64,000 nt of DNA from Planctellipticum sp942493135 (GCA_942493135.1 OW818684.1:6138001-6202000), one strand, 5' to 3'. Shown: positions 33,786-43,570, counted from the first letter of the stretch. The notes: generated from the letters alone by a model not told the origin. Made by a program: numbers and translations.

Positions 33786-35789
33786 ATGATGGGTTGGGAA
33801 GCCGTTCTGGTCATGGCCGTCGTCGGCCTGATGCTGGTGGGATTGGCGCTGGAAGTGGCGTCGGCCGACCTGATCGTCATGGCGGCGCTGGCTGCGATTG
33901 TGATCGTCGGCGAACTGACCGGGACCGCTCGATTGCTGGACGTAAAGACCGCGGCCACCCAGTTCGGCGATTCGGGACTGTTGACGGTGGCCCTGCTGTT
34001 CGTCGTGGTCGCCGGCCTGGTGCAGACCGGAGCCATGTCGCTGATTACCGCTCCACTGCTGGGACGTCCCAGAACGTTGCGCTCGGCCCAGGCGCGGCTG
34101 CTCCTGCCGGTCACAACGCTCAGCGCCTTTCTGAACAATACGCCGGTCGTGGCCATGTTCATGCCGGTAATCGACGATATCTGCAAGCGGGCGAGAATCA
34201 GCCCCTCCAAACTCTTCCTGCCAATGGCGTACTCGGCGACATTTGGCGGCGTCTGCACGATGATCGGCACCAGCACGAATCTGGTCGTCAACGGAAAACT
34301 GCCGGCCTACGGGCTGAAAGAATTCGGTCTGTTCGATCTGACCTGGGTCGGCCTGCCGTGCGCGATCGGTGGCGTCGTGTTTCTGATGGTGTTCAGCAAC
34401 TACCTGCTTCCCGATCGCAAACCGGCGATCAGCCTGAGCGACGATCCTCGGCAATACACCGTCGAAATGCTCGTCCAGCCGGGGGGACCGCTGGTCGGTC
34501 AGACCGTCGAACAGGCCGGTCTGCGGCACCTGCCCGGATTGTATCTCGTGGAAATCGAACGGAACGGCGAGATTGTGCCCGCAGTCAGTCCGCGCGAACG
34601 CCTCCACGCCGACGATCGGCTCGTGTTTGTCGGAGTCGTGGAATCAGTCGTTGATTTGCGCAAGACGCGCGGTCTGCTGCCCGCCACGAACCAGGTCTTC
34701 AAGCTCGACACTCCAGTGATCGAACGGGCAATGATCGAGGCCGTCGTCTCGAACCGCTGCCCCCTGGTCGGGAAGAATATTCGCGAAGGAAGGTTCCGGT
34801 CGCGATACAACGCCGCCGTCCTGGCCGTCGCCCGTGGCGGCGCCCGAATCCCCGGCAAGATCGGCGATATTGTCTTACAGCCGGGCGACGTCCTGTTGCT
34901 GGAAGCTCACGCAGACTTTGCCCGCGATCAGAGGAACTCGGCGGACTTCTTTCTTGTCAGCCACGTCGAGAACTCCGCCCCAGTCCGTCACAACCAGGCC
35001 TGGATCGCCCTGGCGACGCTGCTGACGATGATTCTGGCGGCCTCGCTGCCGATCGTGCCGGACTACTCCGCCTGGAAGACACGCGACGGCCAGTGGGTGT
35101 CCGCGGATCTGGTCAAGGACCGCCACCACGTCGAAACCGGCGATGCGCTGGTGCAGGTGCCGATTAAGAAGAAGGAACTCACCTCAGTCGACGGCGTCCA
35201 GCAGGTGGCCGCCGCTCCCGGAACGGTCGCCCAGACCAGCCGGCGAGGGCTGAGCATGCTGACGGCGGCGATGGTTGCGGCGATCTTCATGGTCGCCACC
35301 GGCTGCTGCACGATTGGCGAGGCCCGCTCCAGCATCGACCTGTCCGTCCTGATTGTCATCGGTGCTGCACTTGGCCTTGGGGCGGCGATGGAATCCAGCG
35401 GCGCCGCAGAACTGATCGCCAGCTGGCTCATGAGTCTGGTCGGCAACAACGCCTGGGTGCAACTGGCCGTCATCTACTTTGTCTCGTTGGTCCTGACTGA
35501 GCTCGTCACCAACAACGCTGCAGCCGCTCTAATGATCCCGATCGCCATCAAGACCGCCGCGGTCGCAACGTGGGACGGAACTGTCGGAGTCAGTCCGCTG
35601 CCCTATCTGATCGTCGTGATGATCTCCGCGTCGTGCGGCTTCGCCACCCCATTCGGCTATCAGACGAATCTGATGGTCTATGGCCCGGGCGGCTACAAGT
35701 TCAGCGATTACCTCCGCATCGGCATCCCCCTCGACCTGATCATGTTGGCGATTGCAGTCCTGGTCGCTCCGTTCGTGTTTCCCTTCTAA
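33786..35789 (+). CDS. SLC13/DASS-type transporter with two cytoplasmic TrkA_C (RCK_C) domains
   Basis: This 667-residue membrane protein has two homologous transport halves. Each has the DASS substrate/sodium motif: SAFLNNTPVVAMFMPV in the first and TELVTNNAAAALMIPI in the second. Between them are two RCK_C-like regulatory domains, around LVGQTVEQAGLRHLPGLYLV and CPLVGKNIREGRFRSRYNAA. This architecture occurs in bacterial carriers for sulfate, dicarboxylates or other anions; the substrate is not evident. ATG 33786 is followed at once by a second ATG, and the TTG at 33723 would only add non-conserved residues. A long loop of about 90 residues (near 430-510) precedes the second half. Confidence 0.85.
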   Translation: MMGWEAVLVMAVVGLMLVGLALEVASADLIVMAALAAIVIVGELTGTARLLDVKTAATQFGDSGLLTVALLFVVVAGLVQTGAMSLITAPLLGRPRTLRSAQARLLLPVTTLSAFLNNTPVVAMFMPVIDDICKRARISPSKLFLPMAYSATFGGVCTMIGTSTNLVVNGKLPAYGLKEFGLFDLTWVGLPCAIGGVVFLMVFSNYLLPDRKPAISLSDDPRQYTVEMLVQPGGPLVGQTVEQAGLRHLPGLYLVEIERNGEIVPAVSPRERLHADDRLVFVGVVESVVDLRKTRGLLPATNQVFKLDTPVIERAMIEAVVSNRCPLVGKNIREGRFRSRYNAAVLAVARGGARIPGKIGDIVLQPGDVLLLEAHADFARDQRNSADFFLVSHVENSAPVRHNQAWIALATLLTMILAASLPIVPDYSAWKTRDGQWVSADLVKDRHHVETGDALVQVPIKKKELTSVDGVQQVAAAPGTVAQTSRRGLSMLTAAMVAAIFMVATGCCTIGEARSSIDLSVLIVIGAALGLGAAMESSGAAELIASWLMSLVGNNAWVQLAVIYFVSLVLTELVTNNAAAALMIPIAIKTAAVATWDGTVGVSPLPYLIVVMISASCGFATPFGYQTNLMVYGPGGYKFSDYLRIGIPLDLIMLAIAVLVAPFVFPF

Positions 35790-36190
35790 GCGTGCTCGCA
35801 ATGTGCAGCGGCCGGCATATCTTGCGCGGCCGTCGCTGCTTACCCGATCGCGACTGTCTCGATGTCGTAAGGGTTTCCCCGCAAAGTCTACCTGCGCGGG
35901 ACGACCGCACCGGGTCTTCAGACGCCGTGACTTCCGCGCCTGATTCACAATTCGTGCTGCCGCCCATTCGTCGAAAGTAATGGGGCTGAGAATTGTCGCC
36001 TGCGCTCATCCGTGCCGCCTCGTCCTGAACTGCAGTCTCCTGCCGGAGCGCTAGACGCCGCTGGGGATTGAGGGCTCTCGGCGGACGTCGCGGTCCGCTC
36101 CAGTCGAATCTCCAATTTCCAGTGTCCTTTGCCGAACTTCGCTCCGTTCGTCCGCACCGCTTCTGACGCCGCGCAAGGACCGACTGCTTT
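35790..36190. other. Intergenic region, 401 bases, no gene seen
   Basis: The region lies between two plus-strand genes. Only short overlapping frames without ribosome-binding sites are present. I see no strong hairpin after the transporter stop and no repeat. An AAGGA motif lies about 12 bases before ATG 36191. Confidence 0.5.
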
Positions 36191-38422
36191 ATGATCTCTC
36201 AGTTCTACCGCAAATACAGCAAGGCGATTCTCTGGGGCGTGGCCCTGTCGTTCCCCGTCTTCGCCTACCAGGCAGAGCAGATCCCGTCGAACAACGACAT
36301 CGAGACCTGGCTGCCGCGGAACACGGACGTCCGCCAGACCTACGAGGACTTCAAACTCGATTTCGGCGCCGAGGAGGTCATACTCGTCGGTGTCCCGAAG
36401 ACGTCGGCCACGCCCGTCGAACTGGAAGCCCTGGCCGGCCGGCTGGAACGTGCTCCGGAGATCCGTCAGGTCTGGACGCCCGACCGGATGGTTGCTCGGA
36501 TGCAACAGATGTCGGTCCCTGAGGAAGAGGGGCGTCAACGCCTGGAGGGACTCCTTCAGTCAGCCGACGGGTCGATGTCGGGCGTGATGATGTTGCTGTC
36601 CGAAACCGGACTCGCCAATCGAGCCGGAACGGTCGCCTCCGTCCGTCAGATCCTCGAATACTGCCAACTCGACGGTGCGGAAGTCGCTCTGACCGGCGCG
36701 CCGGTCATCGTTACCGAACTCGACCTCCTGGGGAGCAGCAAGTCGAGCAAGGGCTTCTTCATGATCACCCTGGCCGTCAGCCTGGGGCTGCTCTACTTCT
36801 CTCTGCGACATATCGGACTGAGTCTGTCGGTCCTCGGGATTACCGTCTGGGGCATCTTCGCCAATCAGACCGTGCTGGCCTGGTGCGGCGGCGAGATGAA
36901 CTTCATTCTGGGATCGCTGTCGGTGATGGTGATGATCTTCACCCTCTCGATCGCCGTCCACCTCATCAGCTACTACAGCGAAGCGGTCCGGGAGAACGCG
37001 GCGGACCCGCTCCAGCAGGCGCTCCGAGAATCGGCCTGGCCGTGTGCGCTGTCGACGTTGACGACGCTCCTGGGCCTCATCTCGCTTAACGTCAGCAACA
37101 TCCTCCCCGTCGCGCAGTTCGGCTATGCGGCGGCGATGGGGTCGGTGGTGGCGCTGGTCGTGGGGATGGGAATCGTCCCGGCGCTCCTCGTGGTCTGGCC
37201 GCAGGCGACCGTCACGTCGAACCAGTTCCGCGTCAACTTCTACAACTGGGGCAGCTGGATCGGGAGTCACCGGCTCCGCATTCTGGGAGCCGCAACAGTC
37301 GTGATGGCCGTCACCGCGCTGGGGATCCTGCAGCTGCGCTCGGACATCGATCCGGTCGAGTTTCTGCCCAAGAACAGTCGGATTCTGTCGGATCTGCGGT
37401 CGATCGAACGCGACCTGACGAATGTTGACTCCATCGAGGTTGTCGTCGACTTCGAGGGACGGAAACTGCCGTTCGGCGACCAACTGGAGCGAGTTCGCGG
37501 GATCGAAGCCCGCATCGCGGCCCACCCGGGCGTGCGGCACACGCTGTCCGCGGCGACGTTCTTCCCGACGCACGGCCCGGAAGGGGCCTTTGCCGCGGCG
37601 CGGATGCTGTCGGCCGCTCAGACCTACAGCGGCGACGACGGCCTGACAGCCAACGATCACAACTTGTGGAGGATCTCCGCCCGGATTCAGAAACAGGCCG
37701 ACATGAGCGCGGTGACTGTGCTGGAGCAGCTGACGAGCGAACTCGAAGGCGAACCCGTCACGCTGACGGGGATTACGCCGCTACTGAAAAGTGCTCAGTT
37801 TGAGATCTTTGACGGATTCTGGCAGAGCTTTACGGCGGCGTGTCTGACGATCTTCATCGTGATGATTCTGGCGCTGAGGTCGTTCGTGTCGGCCGTGATC
37901 GCGATGGTGCCGAACATCCTGCCGATCTGGCTGGTCTTTGGCGGCGTCGGCTTCTGGGGCCTGCCTGTCGACATCGGCATGATGATGACGGGCAGCATCT
38001 CGCTGGGGATCTCAGTCGACTGCACATTCCACTTCCTGGTGCACTACCAGCAGGCGTATCGGCAAGGTCATTCGTCGGTCGAGGCCTGCCGCCGGGCTCT
38101 GCAGCACTCCGGCGAGCCGATGCTGGACTCGACGTTGATCTGCAGCGTTGGAATGATGGCCTTGTGTCTGAGCAGCTTCAGCCCGACGGCCCGCTTCGGC
38201 TGGCTGATGACGGCTCAGATGCTGGCCTCGCTGCTGGGTGAGTTGCTGTTGCTGCCGGCGCTGCTCTGCCTGCGTCCGGAACGCCGTTCGCTGTCGGTCA
38301 GGGCGGCATCGCCTCCTCCGCCGTCGCCCACTCCGACCCCGGACCCGGAACCGGAAATTCACCGGATGCCGGTGCCGCACATCGCTCAGCCGGGCATCCG
38401 CCGCCGGGCGGCGCGACAGTAA
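36191..38422 (+). CDS. MMPL/RND-superfamily membrane exporter
   Basis: This 743-residue protein has the two-fold RND layout: one N-terminal helix, a large periplasmic domain (DIETWLPRNTDVRQTYEDFK onwards), five or six helices, then a repeat of the same pattern. Membrane blocks include FILGSLSVMVMIFTLSIAVH in the first half and GMMMTGSISLGISVDCTFHF in the second, both typical of MMPL or sterol-sensing-domain transporters. The tail is Pro-rich and cytoplasmic. No membrane-fusion or outer-membrane channel gene is adjacent, so it probably works alone, moving lipids or hydrophobic compounds (hopanoid exporters are one known subgroup). It resembles the exporter at 45219-47546. Confidence 0.85.
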   Translation: MISQFYRKYSKAILWGVALSFPVFAYQAEQIPSNNDIETWLPRNTDVRQTYEDFKLDFGAEEVILVGVPKTSATPVELEALAGRLERAPEIRQVWTPDRMVARMQQMSVPEEEGRQRLEGLLQSADGSMSGVMMLLSETGLANRAGTVASVRQILEYCQLDGAEVALTGAPVIVTELDLLGSSKSSKGFFMITLAVSLGLLYFSLRHIGLSLSVLGITVWGIFANQTVLAWCGGEMNFILGSLSVMVMIFTLSIAVHLISYYSEAVRENAADPLQQALRESAWPCALSTLTTLLGLISLNVSNILPVAQFGYAAAMGSVVALVVGMGIVPALLVVWPQATVTSNQFRVNFYNWGSWIGSHRLRILGAATVVMAVTALGILQLRSDIDPVEFLPKNSRILSDLRSIERDLTNVDSIEVVVDFEGRKLPFGDQLERVRGIEARIAAHPGVRHTLSAATFFPTHGPEGAFAAARMLSAAQTYSGDDGLTANDHNLWRISARIQKQADMSAVTVLEQLTSELEGEPVTLTGITPLLKSAQFEIFDGFWQSFTAACLTIFIVMILALRSFVSAVIAMVPNILPIWLVFGGVGFWGLPVDIGMMMTGSISLGISVDCTFHFLVHYQQAYRQGHSSVEACRRALQHSGEPMLDSTLICSVGMMALCLSSFSPTARFGWLMTAQMLASLLGELLLLPALLCLRPERRSLSVRAASPPPPSPTPTPDPEPEIHRMPVPHIAQPGIRRRAARQ

Positions 38423-38521
38423 CGGTGGAGTTCGGACAATCCGTTTCGAGGTGGCGTGGAATACTGCGATGCGTCTCGACGGTCGTTCTGCACACCTTCC
38501 CAGCGAGTCTGCCCTGCCACG

Positions 38522-39268
38522 ATGCCCGATCTGACTTCTGCGCAGTGGTGTCTGGCCGTCGTCGCGGCGGCGGGGATTGGCATTTCGAAAAGCGGGCTGG
38601 CCGGGGTCAGCCTGCTTCACGTGCTGATCTTTGCGTTTCTGTTCGGCGCCCGCGACTCGACGGGGGTGGTCCTGCCGATGCTGATCGTCGGCGATGTGCT
38701 GGCGGTGGTCACGTACCGTCAGCACGCCCGCTGGGACTACATTCGTCGGCTGCTGCCGCCGGCCGCGACGGGCGTCGTCGTCGGGTCGCTGCTGATCGGG
38801 CAGCTTTCGGAATCGCAGTTCAAGCCGTTGATCGGAACCGTGATTCTCCTGCTGACGATTCTGCAACTGGTCAGGCTCTGGCGGCCGAACCTGTATGAGC
38901 ACGTGCCGCACCAGACGTGGTTCGTCTGGACCATTGGGCTGGTGGCCGGCGTCACGACGATGCTGGCGAACGCCGCCGGGCCGATCATGGCGCTGTATCT
39001 AGTGGCGGTGGCGCTGCCGAAATTCGAACTTGTCGGGACCAGCGCCTGGTTCTTCCTGGTGATCAATGTCTTCAAGGTTCCCTTCAGCACGGGGCTCGGG
39101 CTGATTCACGCCGACACGCTGGCGCTGAATGCCGTCCTCATCCCGTGCATTGCGGCGGGGTTGTTCGCAGGTCGCTGGCTGGTGACTCGCATTCCGCAGA
39201 AAATCTTTGACGGTTTTCTGCTGGTCTTTGCGGCCGTGGCTGCGTTGCGGCTGGTCGGAGTGTTCTGA
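38522..39268 (+). CDS. TSUP family (TauE/SafE, DUF81) permease
   Basis: This 248-residue membrane protein has about eight helices. Its first helix segment WCLAVVAAAGIGISKSGLAG, followed by GVSLLHVLIFAFLFGARDSTG, matches the TSUP pattern, and the second half repeats it with TTMLANAAGPIMALYLVAVA. TSUP proteins export or import sulfite, sulfoacetate and related organosulfur anions, or other small anions. ATG 38522 is preferred to an upstream frame extension of 22 Cys/Arg-rich residues. It follows the MMPL exporter by about 100 bases. Confidence 0.88.
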   Translation: MPDLTSAQWCLAVVAAAGIGISKSGLAGVSLLHVLIFAFLFGARDSTGVVLPMLIVGDVLAVVTYRQHARWDYIRRLLPPAATGVVVGSLLIGQLSESQFKPLIGTVILLLTILQLVRLWRPNLYEHVPHQTWFVWTIGLVAGVTTMLANAAGPIMALYLVAVALPKFELVGTSAWFFLVINVFKVPFSTGLGLIHADTLALNAVLIPCIAAGLFAGRWLVTRIPQKIFDGFLLVFAAVAALRLVGVF

Positions 39269-39354
39269 AACCGCGGCGGAGTGCGAGGAGAGTCGGTACA
39301 CTGCAGACTCGTATGAAGTCATGAATGGCACCTTTGTTGAAGTGAGACGAACTG

Positions 39355-40119
39355 ATGCGGATTTCGACCTCTGTGTTCACAGTTTGCGCGCTGGCCGGTC
39401 TCGTGGCCGTGCTGGTTTTCGGTTCCGGGCATGCTGCGGAGCCGGCCTCACCTCCGTCGGACGCTGCCGGACGTCCCGAGTTGCAGCTCGGCGCGCTGGA
39501 GGTCGGCCGGGTTTTGATTCTCGGCAACAGCATCACGCTGCACGGCCCGGCGGAGAAGATCGGCTGGTCCGGGAACTGGGGCATGGCTGCAAGCGCCGAA
39601 GAAAAGGACTTTGTCCACCTGCTGCTCGGCCGGGTGGCGAAGGCTGCTGGCGGGCAGCCGCAGTCCCTTGTCCGGAATATCGCCGACTTTGAACGGCAGT
39701 ATTCGACCTACGACGTGGCTGCGGGGCTCAAGCCGGCGATTGACTTCGAGGCCGACCTGATCGTGCTGGCGATCGGCGAGAATGTTGCCGCGTTGAAGAG
39801 CGATGACGAAAAGGTCGCGTTCAAGACGGCGGTCTCGGGGCTGTTATTAAAGTTGAAGGGACAGCGGCAGCCGACGGTGATCGTGCGGAGCAGCTTCTGG
39901 GCAGACGCTGCGAAGGACGATGCGCTCAAGGCAGCCTGCGAGTCTGCGGGCGGGGTGTTCGTGGATATCGGGGCGCTCGGCCGGGACGAGGCCAACTACG
40001 CCCGCTCGGAGCGGAAAATCGAGCATGCGGGAGTGGCGGCGCATCCGGGGGACAGGGGGATGCAGGCGATTGCGGATGCTCTCTGGAAGTCGATCGAAGC
40101 AAAGTCTGCCGCGAAATAG
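39355..40119 (+). CDS. Exported SGNH/GDSL-type hydrolase
   Basis: This 254-residue protein has a signal peptide (VFTVCALAGLVAVLVFGSGH). The SGNH landmarks are visible: ILGNSITLHG with the nucleophile Ser59, a Gly block, AIGENVAALK providing the Asn block, and the catalytic His in AHPGDRGMQAIADAL, where HPGD supplies the Asp-x-x-His-like end. This makes it a likely secreted esterase or carbohydrate deacetylase. Its stop lies only two bases from the stop of the convergent amidohydrolase gene, leaving no room for a terminator. Confidence 0.85.
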   Translation: MRISTSVFTVCALAGLVAVLVFGSGHAAEPASPPSDAAGRPELQLGALEVGRVLILGNSITLHGPAEKIGWSGNWGMAASAEEKDFVHLLLGRVAKAAGGQPQSLVRNIADFERQYSTYDVAAGLKPAIDFEADLIVLAIGENVAALKSDDEKVAFKTAVSGLLLKLKGQRQPTVIVRSSFWADAAKDDALKAACESAGGVFVDIGALGRDEANYARSERKIEHAGVAAHPGDRGMQAIADALWKSIEAKSAAK

Positions 40120-40121
40120 CC

Positions 40122-41300
40122 TCAGTTCGAAGTGCCGGCCCGGGGCAGGATGCCGAACTGACGGCCTTCCCGGAAGACGTGCGTCGGTTCCAGATGCCAG
40201 CGCCCGGTTTCTGTGCGGCCCATCGAGTCCGTCAGCGGAAACTCGCCTTCCAGCCGTTCGAGGACGGTGATGTCCGCCAGGGCGCCGGGCTTGAGCGTGC
40301 CAAGTTCATCCTGTCGGCCCAGGAAGCGGGCCACCGTCGCTGTCGTCCGCCGGATGACTTCGGGCAACTCCATGCCGAGATGAAGGAATTTGTCGAGCGT
40401 CGTGACCTGGTCGTAGACCGGGCCGTCGACGTTGTAGTGATGCAGATCGCTGCTGATGAATTCGGGTAAGACGCCCTGTTCGAGCAGTCGGCGTGCGACG
40501 CGGAAGTCGAACGCCCCCATGCCGTGACCGACGTCGAGCAGCACACCTCGCTGGAGGGCGTCGCGGACGACTGGCAGCACCTGGAGTTGCGTGTCGACCA
40601 TCCCGCAACGATGTCCGTGATAGCAGTGGGTCAATACGTCCCCGGCCCGCATTTGAGAAAGAATGTCCCCGATAGGCAGCGACGAGTTCGGACTGTGGAC
40701 GACCAGCGGCAGTCCGACCTGGTCGGCGGCTTCCCGCGCCAACCGCAGCGCCTCGGCCTCGTTGCGGCCTCCTTCGGCGAGGTTGTCCGTCAAGCGGATC
40801 TTGATGCCGCAGATGACGTCGCGATGTCGCTCGACCATCTGTACGGCGTTCTCGACGCTGCAGTACCGCAGGTCGTGCAGTTCGCCGATTCCCGTCGGCA
40901 TGGGGCGGCTGCTGATGAGTCCCTGACCGGCAATGTGGAGCAGGGCGAAGACGCGGGTCTGAACCTTGTCGATCACATACTGGCGGAAGCCGTCAAAAAT
41001 CAAGCTGCCGGCCGTTCCGAAATCGACGACGCTGGTGACTCCTCGCGCCAGGCAGATCGGGTCGGCTTCCGTTCCGAAATGGCTGACGCCCGGAAAGACG
41101 TGGACGTGAAAGTCGATCAGACCCGGGACGACGAACTGGCCGCGGGCGTCCACCGTATGGACCGCGTCGGCTGGCGCAGCGGAATCGAGCAGGGCGGCGA
41201 TCCGGCCGCCACGAATGGCAATGTCGCGACGTTCGTCGAGGTTCTGAGCGGGATCGATCACGTGACCGTTGCGAATCAGCAGATCGAACATGCCATTCAT
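40122..41300 (-). CDS. Metal-dependent amidohydrolase/deacetylase (dihydroorotase-like)
   Basis: This 392-residue amidohydrolase-superfamily enzyme has the metal-binding pair in LIDFHVHVF (His65, His67), a probable carboxylated lysine in GIKIRL (Lys167), further ligands in VVHSPNSS (His202) and THCYHGHRCG (His225/228), and the catalytic Asp in SSDLHHYN (Asp285). The pattern fits the amidohydrolase/deacetylase family group rather than true dihydroorotase. Substrates of this group are N-acyl amino acids or imidases. ATG 41291 (MFDLLIRNGH) is an equally good start. It is divergent from the alpha/beta hydrolase gene. Confidence 0.88.
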   Translation of the reverse strand: MNGMFDLLIRNGHVIDPAQNLDERRDIAIRGGRIAALLDSAAPADAVHTVDARGQFVVPGLIDFHVHVFPGVSHFGTEADPICLARGVTSVVDFGTAGSLIFDGFRQYVIDKVQTRVFALLHIAGQGLISSRPMPTGIGELHDLRYCSVENAVQMVERHRDVICGIKIRLTDNLAEGGRNEAEALRLAREAADQVGLPLVVHSPNSSLPIGDILSQMRAGDVLTHCYHGHRCGMVDTQLQVLPVVRDALQRGVLLDVGHGMGAFDFRVARRLLEQGVLPEFISSDLHHYNVDGPVYDQVTTLDKFLHLGMELPEVIRRTTATVARFLGRQDELGTLKPGALADITVLERLEGEFPLTDSMGRTETGRWHLEPTHVFREGRQFGILPRAGTSN

Positions 41301-41413
41301 CCCCGTAAGCCTGTGTCGTTACCGGTCAACTGCGGGTCGCTCTGCGGGCGCTCCGGCGGCATAATGCCAAGAGTTCCCCGAGAAAATCCACCCTTGCCGA
41401 CCGGAATCTCTCC

Positions 41414-42277
41414 ATGAATCGCTTCGCCACATTTGCTGCCCTGCTGTCTCTGGCCGTCATGGCGCCAGCTTCTCGTGCGGCGGAGGTCATCTTCGAAAAG
41501 GACATCGAGTACACGAACCCCGACGATCAGCACCTGCAGCTCAATCTGGCCCGTCCGGCCAAAATCGAGGGCCGAGCGCCGGCGATCCTGTGCATCCACG
41601 GCGGGGGCTTTCGCGCCGGCAAGCGCGAGGGCTGGGACGAACGCTGCCGGAAACTCGCGGCGCGGGGCTATGTCGCGGTAACTGTGACCTATCGGCTCGC
41701 TCCGAAATACCAGTTCCCGGCTGCCATCTGCGATGTGAAGGCGGCCGTCCGCTGGCTCCGGGCCAATGCAGACAAGTACCAGATTGATCCCGAGCGGATC
41801 GGCGTGGTCGGGGATTCGGCGGGAGGGCATCTGGTTCAGTTTCTGGGGGTGACCGGGGGCGTTGTGCAGTTTGAGGGAGAGGGCGGAAATCCGGAGTTCT
41901 CCAGCCGGGTGAACTGCGTGGTGAACTATTACGGCCCGAGCGATCTGACGAAGTCGTATGGCAAGAGCGTCGACGCGGCCGAGGTGCTGCCGATGTGGCT
42001 GGGGGGGGATGCGACGCAGGAACGGCGGCGGCATATTCTGGCGAGTCCCCTGTACTGGGTGACTCCCGAGGCCGCTCCGACGCTCCTGCTGCACGGCACG
42101 GAGGACAAGTACGTCGCGTTCGAGCAGGCGGAGTGGATTCATGACCGGCTGAAGGCCGCGGAGGTCGAAGTCGAGCTCGTGAAGTTGGACGGGGCAGGAC
42201 ATGGATTCCGCGGAGCCGACGCCGAGCGGGCCGAAGCGGCGATGTACGAGTTCTTCGACCGCCAGTTGAAGCGCTGA
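41414..42277 (+). CDS. Exported alpha/beta-hydrolase esterase (BD-FAE/HSL-like)
   Basis: This 287-residue protein has a signal peptide (MNRFATFAALLSLAVMAPAS, cleavage after SRAA). The oxyanion-hole motif HGGGF is at residues 62-66, the nucleophile Ser135 sits in GDSAGG, the acid is probably Asp231 in GTEDKYV, and the catalytic His263 is in GAGHGF. This is a complete triad of the HSL/bacterial feruloyl-esterase-like class that removes acyl groups from sugars or small esters. Secretion suggests polysaccharide de-esterification outside the cytoplasm. Nearby SGNH and amidohydrolase genes point to a similar theme, without proof of linkage. Confidence 0.9.
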   Translation: MNRFATFAALLSLAVMAPASRAAEVIFEKDIEYTNPDDQHLQLNLARPAKIEGRAPAILCIHGGGFRAGKREGWDERCRKLAARGYVAVTVTYRLAPKYQFPAAICDVKAAVRWLRANADKYQIDPERIGVVGDSAGGHLVQFLGVTGGVVQFEGEGGNPEFSSRVNCVVNYYGPSDLTKSYGKSVDAAEVLPMWLGGDATQERRRHILASPLYWVTPEAAPTLLLHGTEDKYVAFEQAEWIHDRLKAAEVEVELVKLDGAGHGFRGADAERAEAAMYEFFDRQLKR

Positions 42278-42589
42278 AACCTCGGCGGCGGTTCGACGCC
42301 GGGTGGTCAGCCGGTGGTCGGCACTTTTGCATGGCGGGATTCCGCTCCCGCCGGTCCAGGGACGCGACTCACGTACAGGGGCGAAGGGACAGGATTCGTC
42401 GGTATAACCGGAACTCCGTGTTTATCCTGACGGCGTCGGAGAATTCTCGGGAAGGTCCAGATTCTTGGCCGTCGAGTCATCGAAAGATTCCGCAGAGTTG
42501 AAGTGGAGAATCGGGAATGGCAGGGCGTTCCGTGCTGCGTCCAGTCGTGGAACGTGACTGCAGCCCGTCTTCGCACTCAGGAGCAGGTG
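42278..42589. other. Intergenic region with a short hairpin, 312 bases
   Basis: GGCGGGA (42333-42339) pairs with TCCCGCC (42346-42352) around a six-base loop, about 55 bases after the esterase stop; no T-run follows. It may be a weak terminator. The remaining sequence shows no gene. An AGGAG motif lies before the chosen start of the PilZ gene. Confidence 0.5.
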
Positions 42590-43570
42590 ATGGTGACCGG
42601 CGGCCCGAAGCAGGTGACAGCGTTGGCGGAGGCCCCTGCTGTGGACGGACGGCACAATCTGCGCATGCCGGTCGACTTTCTGCAGCAGCAGGGACGTCTG
42701 ATTACCCGGCAGGGGACGTTCACCGTCCAGATGCAGGACGTGTCGGCGGGGGGCTTTGGCGTCGAAGTCTCCGGTCAGGCGCCGCAGTTCAAGACGGACG
42801 ACGCCGAACTCGAGTTGGACGGCGAGACCGTCCCGGTTCGCATCTGTTATGTGAAGCAGAGCTCCGCACACGCTATCGTCGGACTGCAGCGACGGGACTG
42901 GTCGCCCTCGGCCGAGCAGCTCGCCATTGAGAAGAGGCGGCTCATCCGTCGCCACCGCAGCATCCTGCTGCATCACTACCTGGGACACCGTAATACGATT
43001 CCGCTGATGCTGGCGATCATCGCAACCGGCGTCATTTTTCTGTTCGCTTCCGGCGTCTGGCGTCCCAGTGCAGTCGCCAGTCGGAGCTGGAACATCCATG
43101 TCGGGGGGAGTTCCCCACGACCGGTCGTCAACGGCAGTCTGATGGCGACCGATTTCTCCCGCAACGTTACGGCGGCGGGACGACAGGTGGAATCGCCAGA
43201 GGCGATCCTCCCTCCCGCCGCGATGCCGGAAGCCCGCGTCGTTCTGAAGGCCCCGGTGCCACTCGAACACGTCACGGGGGCTGCGCCGTCGACCGCAATC
43301 CGCGCGGCTGGAACATCGATCCTGGTCAGTTCGAGAGCCGCAATCAGTTTGAAGACCTTGCTGTCCCGTCAGCAGCGGACGATTTCCGAAACCGTATTGA
43401 GTGATGGACTCCGGAACTTGACATCGCGCGGCGATGCGGTCGTCAATGGCACATCGCAGACTGGCCGACTCGATCTCGGCGACGAGTCATCGCTGCGCGT
43501 GCGCTGGTCACGGACGAGTGACGGCATCGTTATCGAAGACATCACGGAAATCGGCCGTTCCAACGAGTGA
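42590..43570 (+). CDS. PilZ-like domain protein with one membrane helix
   Basis: ATG 42590 follows AGGAG at good spacing and gives 326 residues. Residues 20-105 look like a PilZ domain: GRHNLRMPVDF supplies the Arg-rich start, MQDVSAGGFGVEV matches the DxSxGG motif, and beta strands follow up to HAIVGLQ. In canonical c-di-GMP binders the first motif is RxxxR; here RHNLR (21-25) satisfies that spacing. A basic segment EKRRLIRRHRS and one membrane helix (about 136-155) follow, then a periplasmic tail of about 170 residues, ending in a beta-rich part. It could relay c-di-GMP level to the envelope. No cyclase or flagellar gene is nearby. Confidence 0.7.
   Translation: MVTGGPKQVTALAEAPAVDGRHNLRMPVDFLQQQGRLITRQGTFTVQMQDVSAGGFGVEVSGQAPQFKTDDAELELDGETVPVRICYVKQSSAHAIVGLQRRDWSPSAEQLAIEKRRLIRRHRSILLHHYLGHRNTIPLMLAIIATGVIFLFASGVWRPSAVASRSWNIHVGGSSPRPVVNGSLMATDFSRNVTAAGRQVESPEAILPPAAMPEARVVLKAPVPLEHVTGAAPSTAIRAAGTSILVSSRAAISLKTLLSRQQRTISETVLSDGLRNLTSRGDAVVNGTSQTGRLDLGDESSLRVRWSRTSDGIVIEDITEIGRSNE

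Noticed and set aside
32620..42445. The string GAATTCTCGGGA near 32628 and near 42437
   Set aside because: Both copies are short and lie in unrelated contexts without matching flanks, so I treat this as chance rather than a shared regulatory site.
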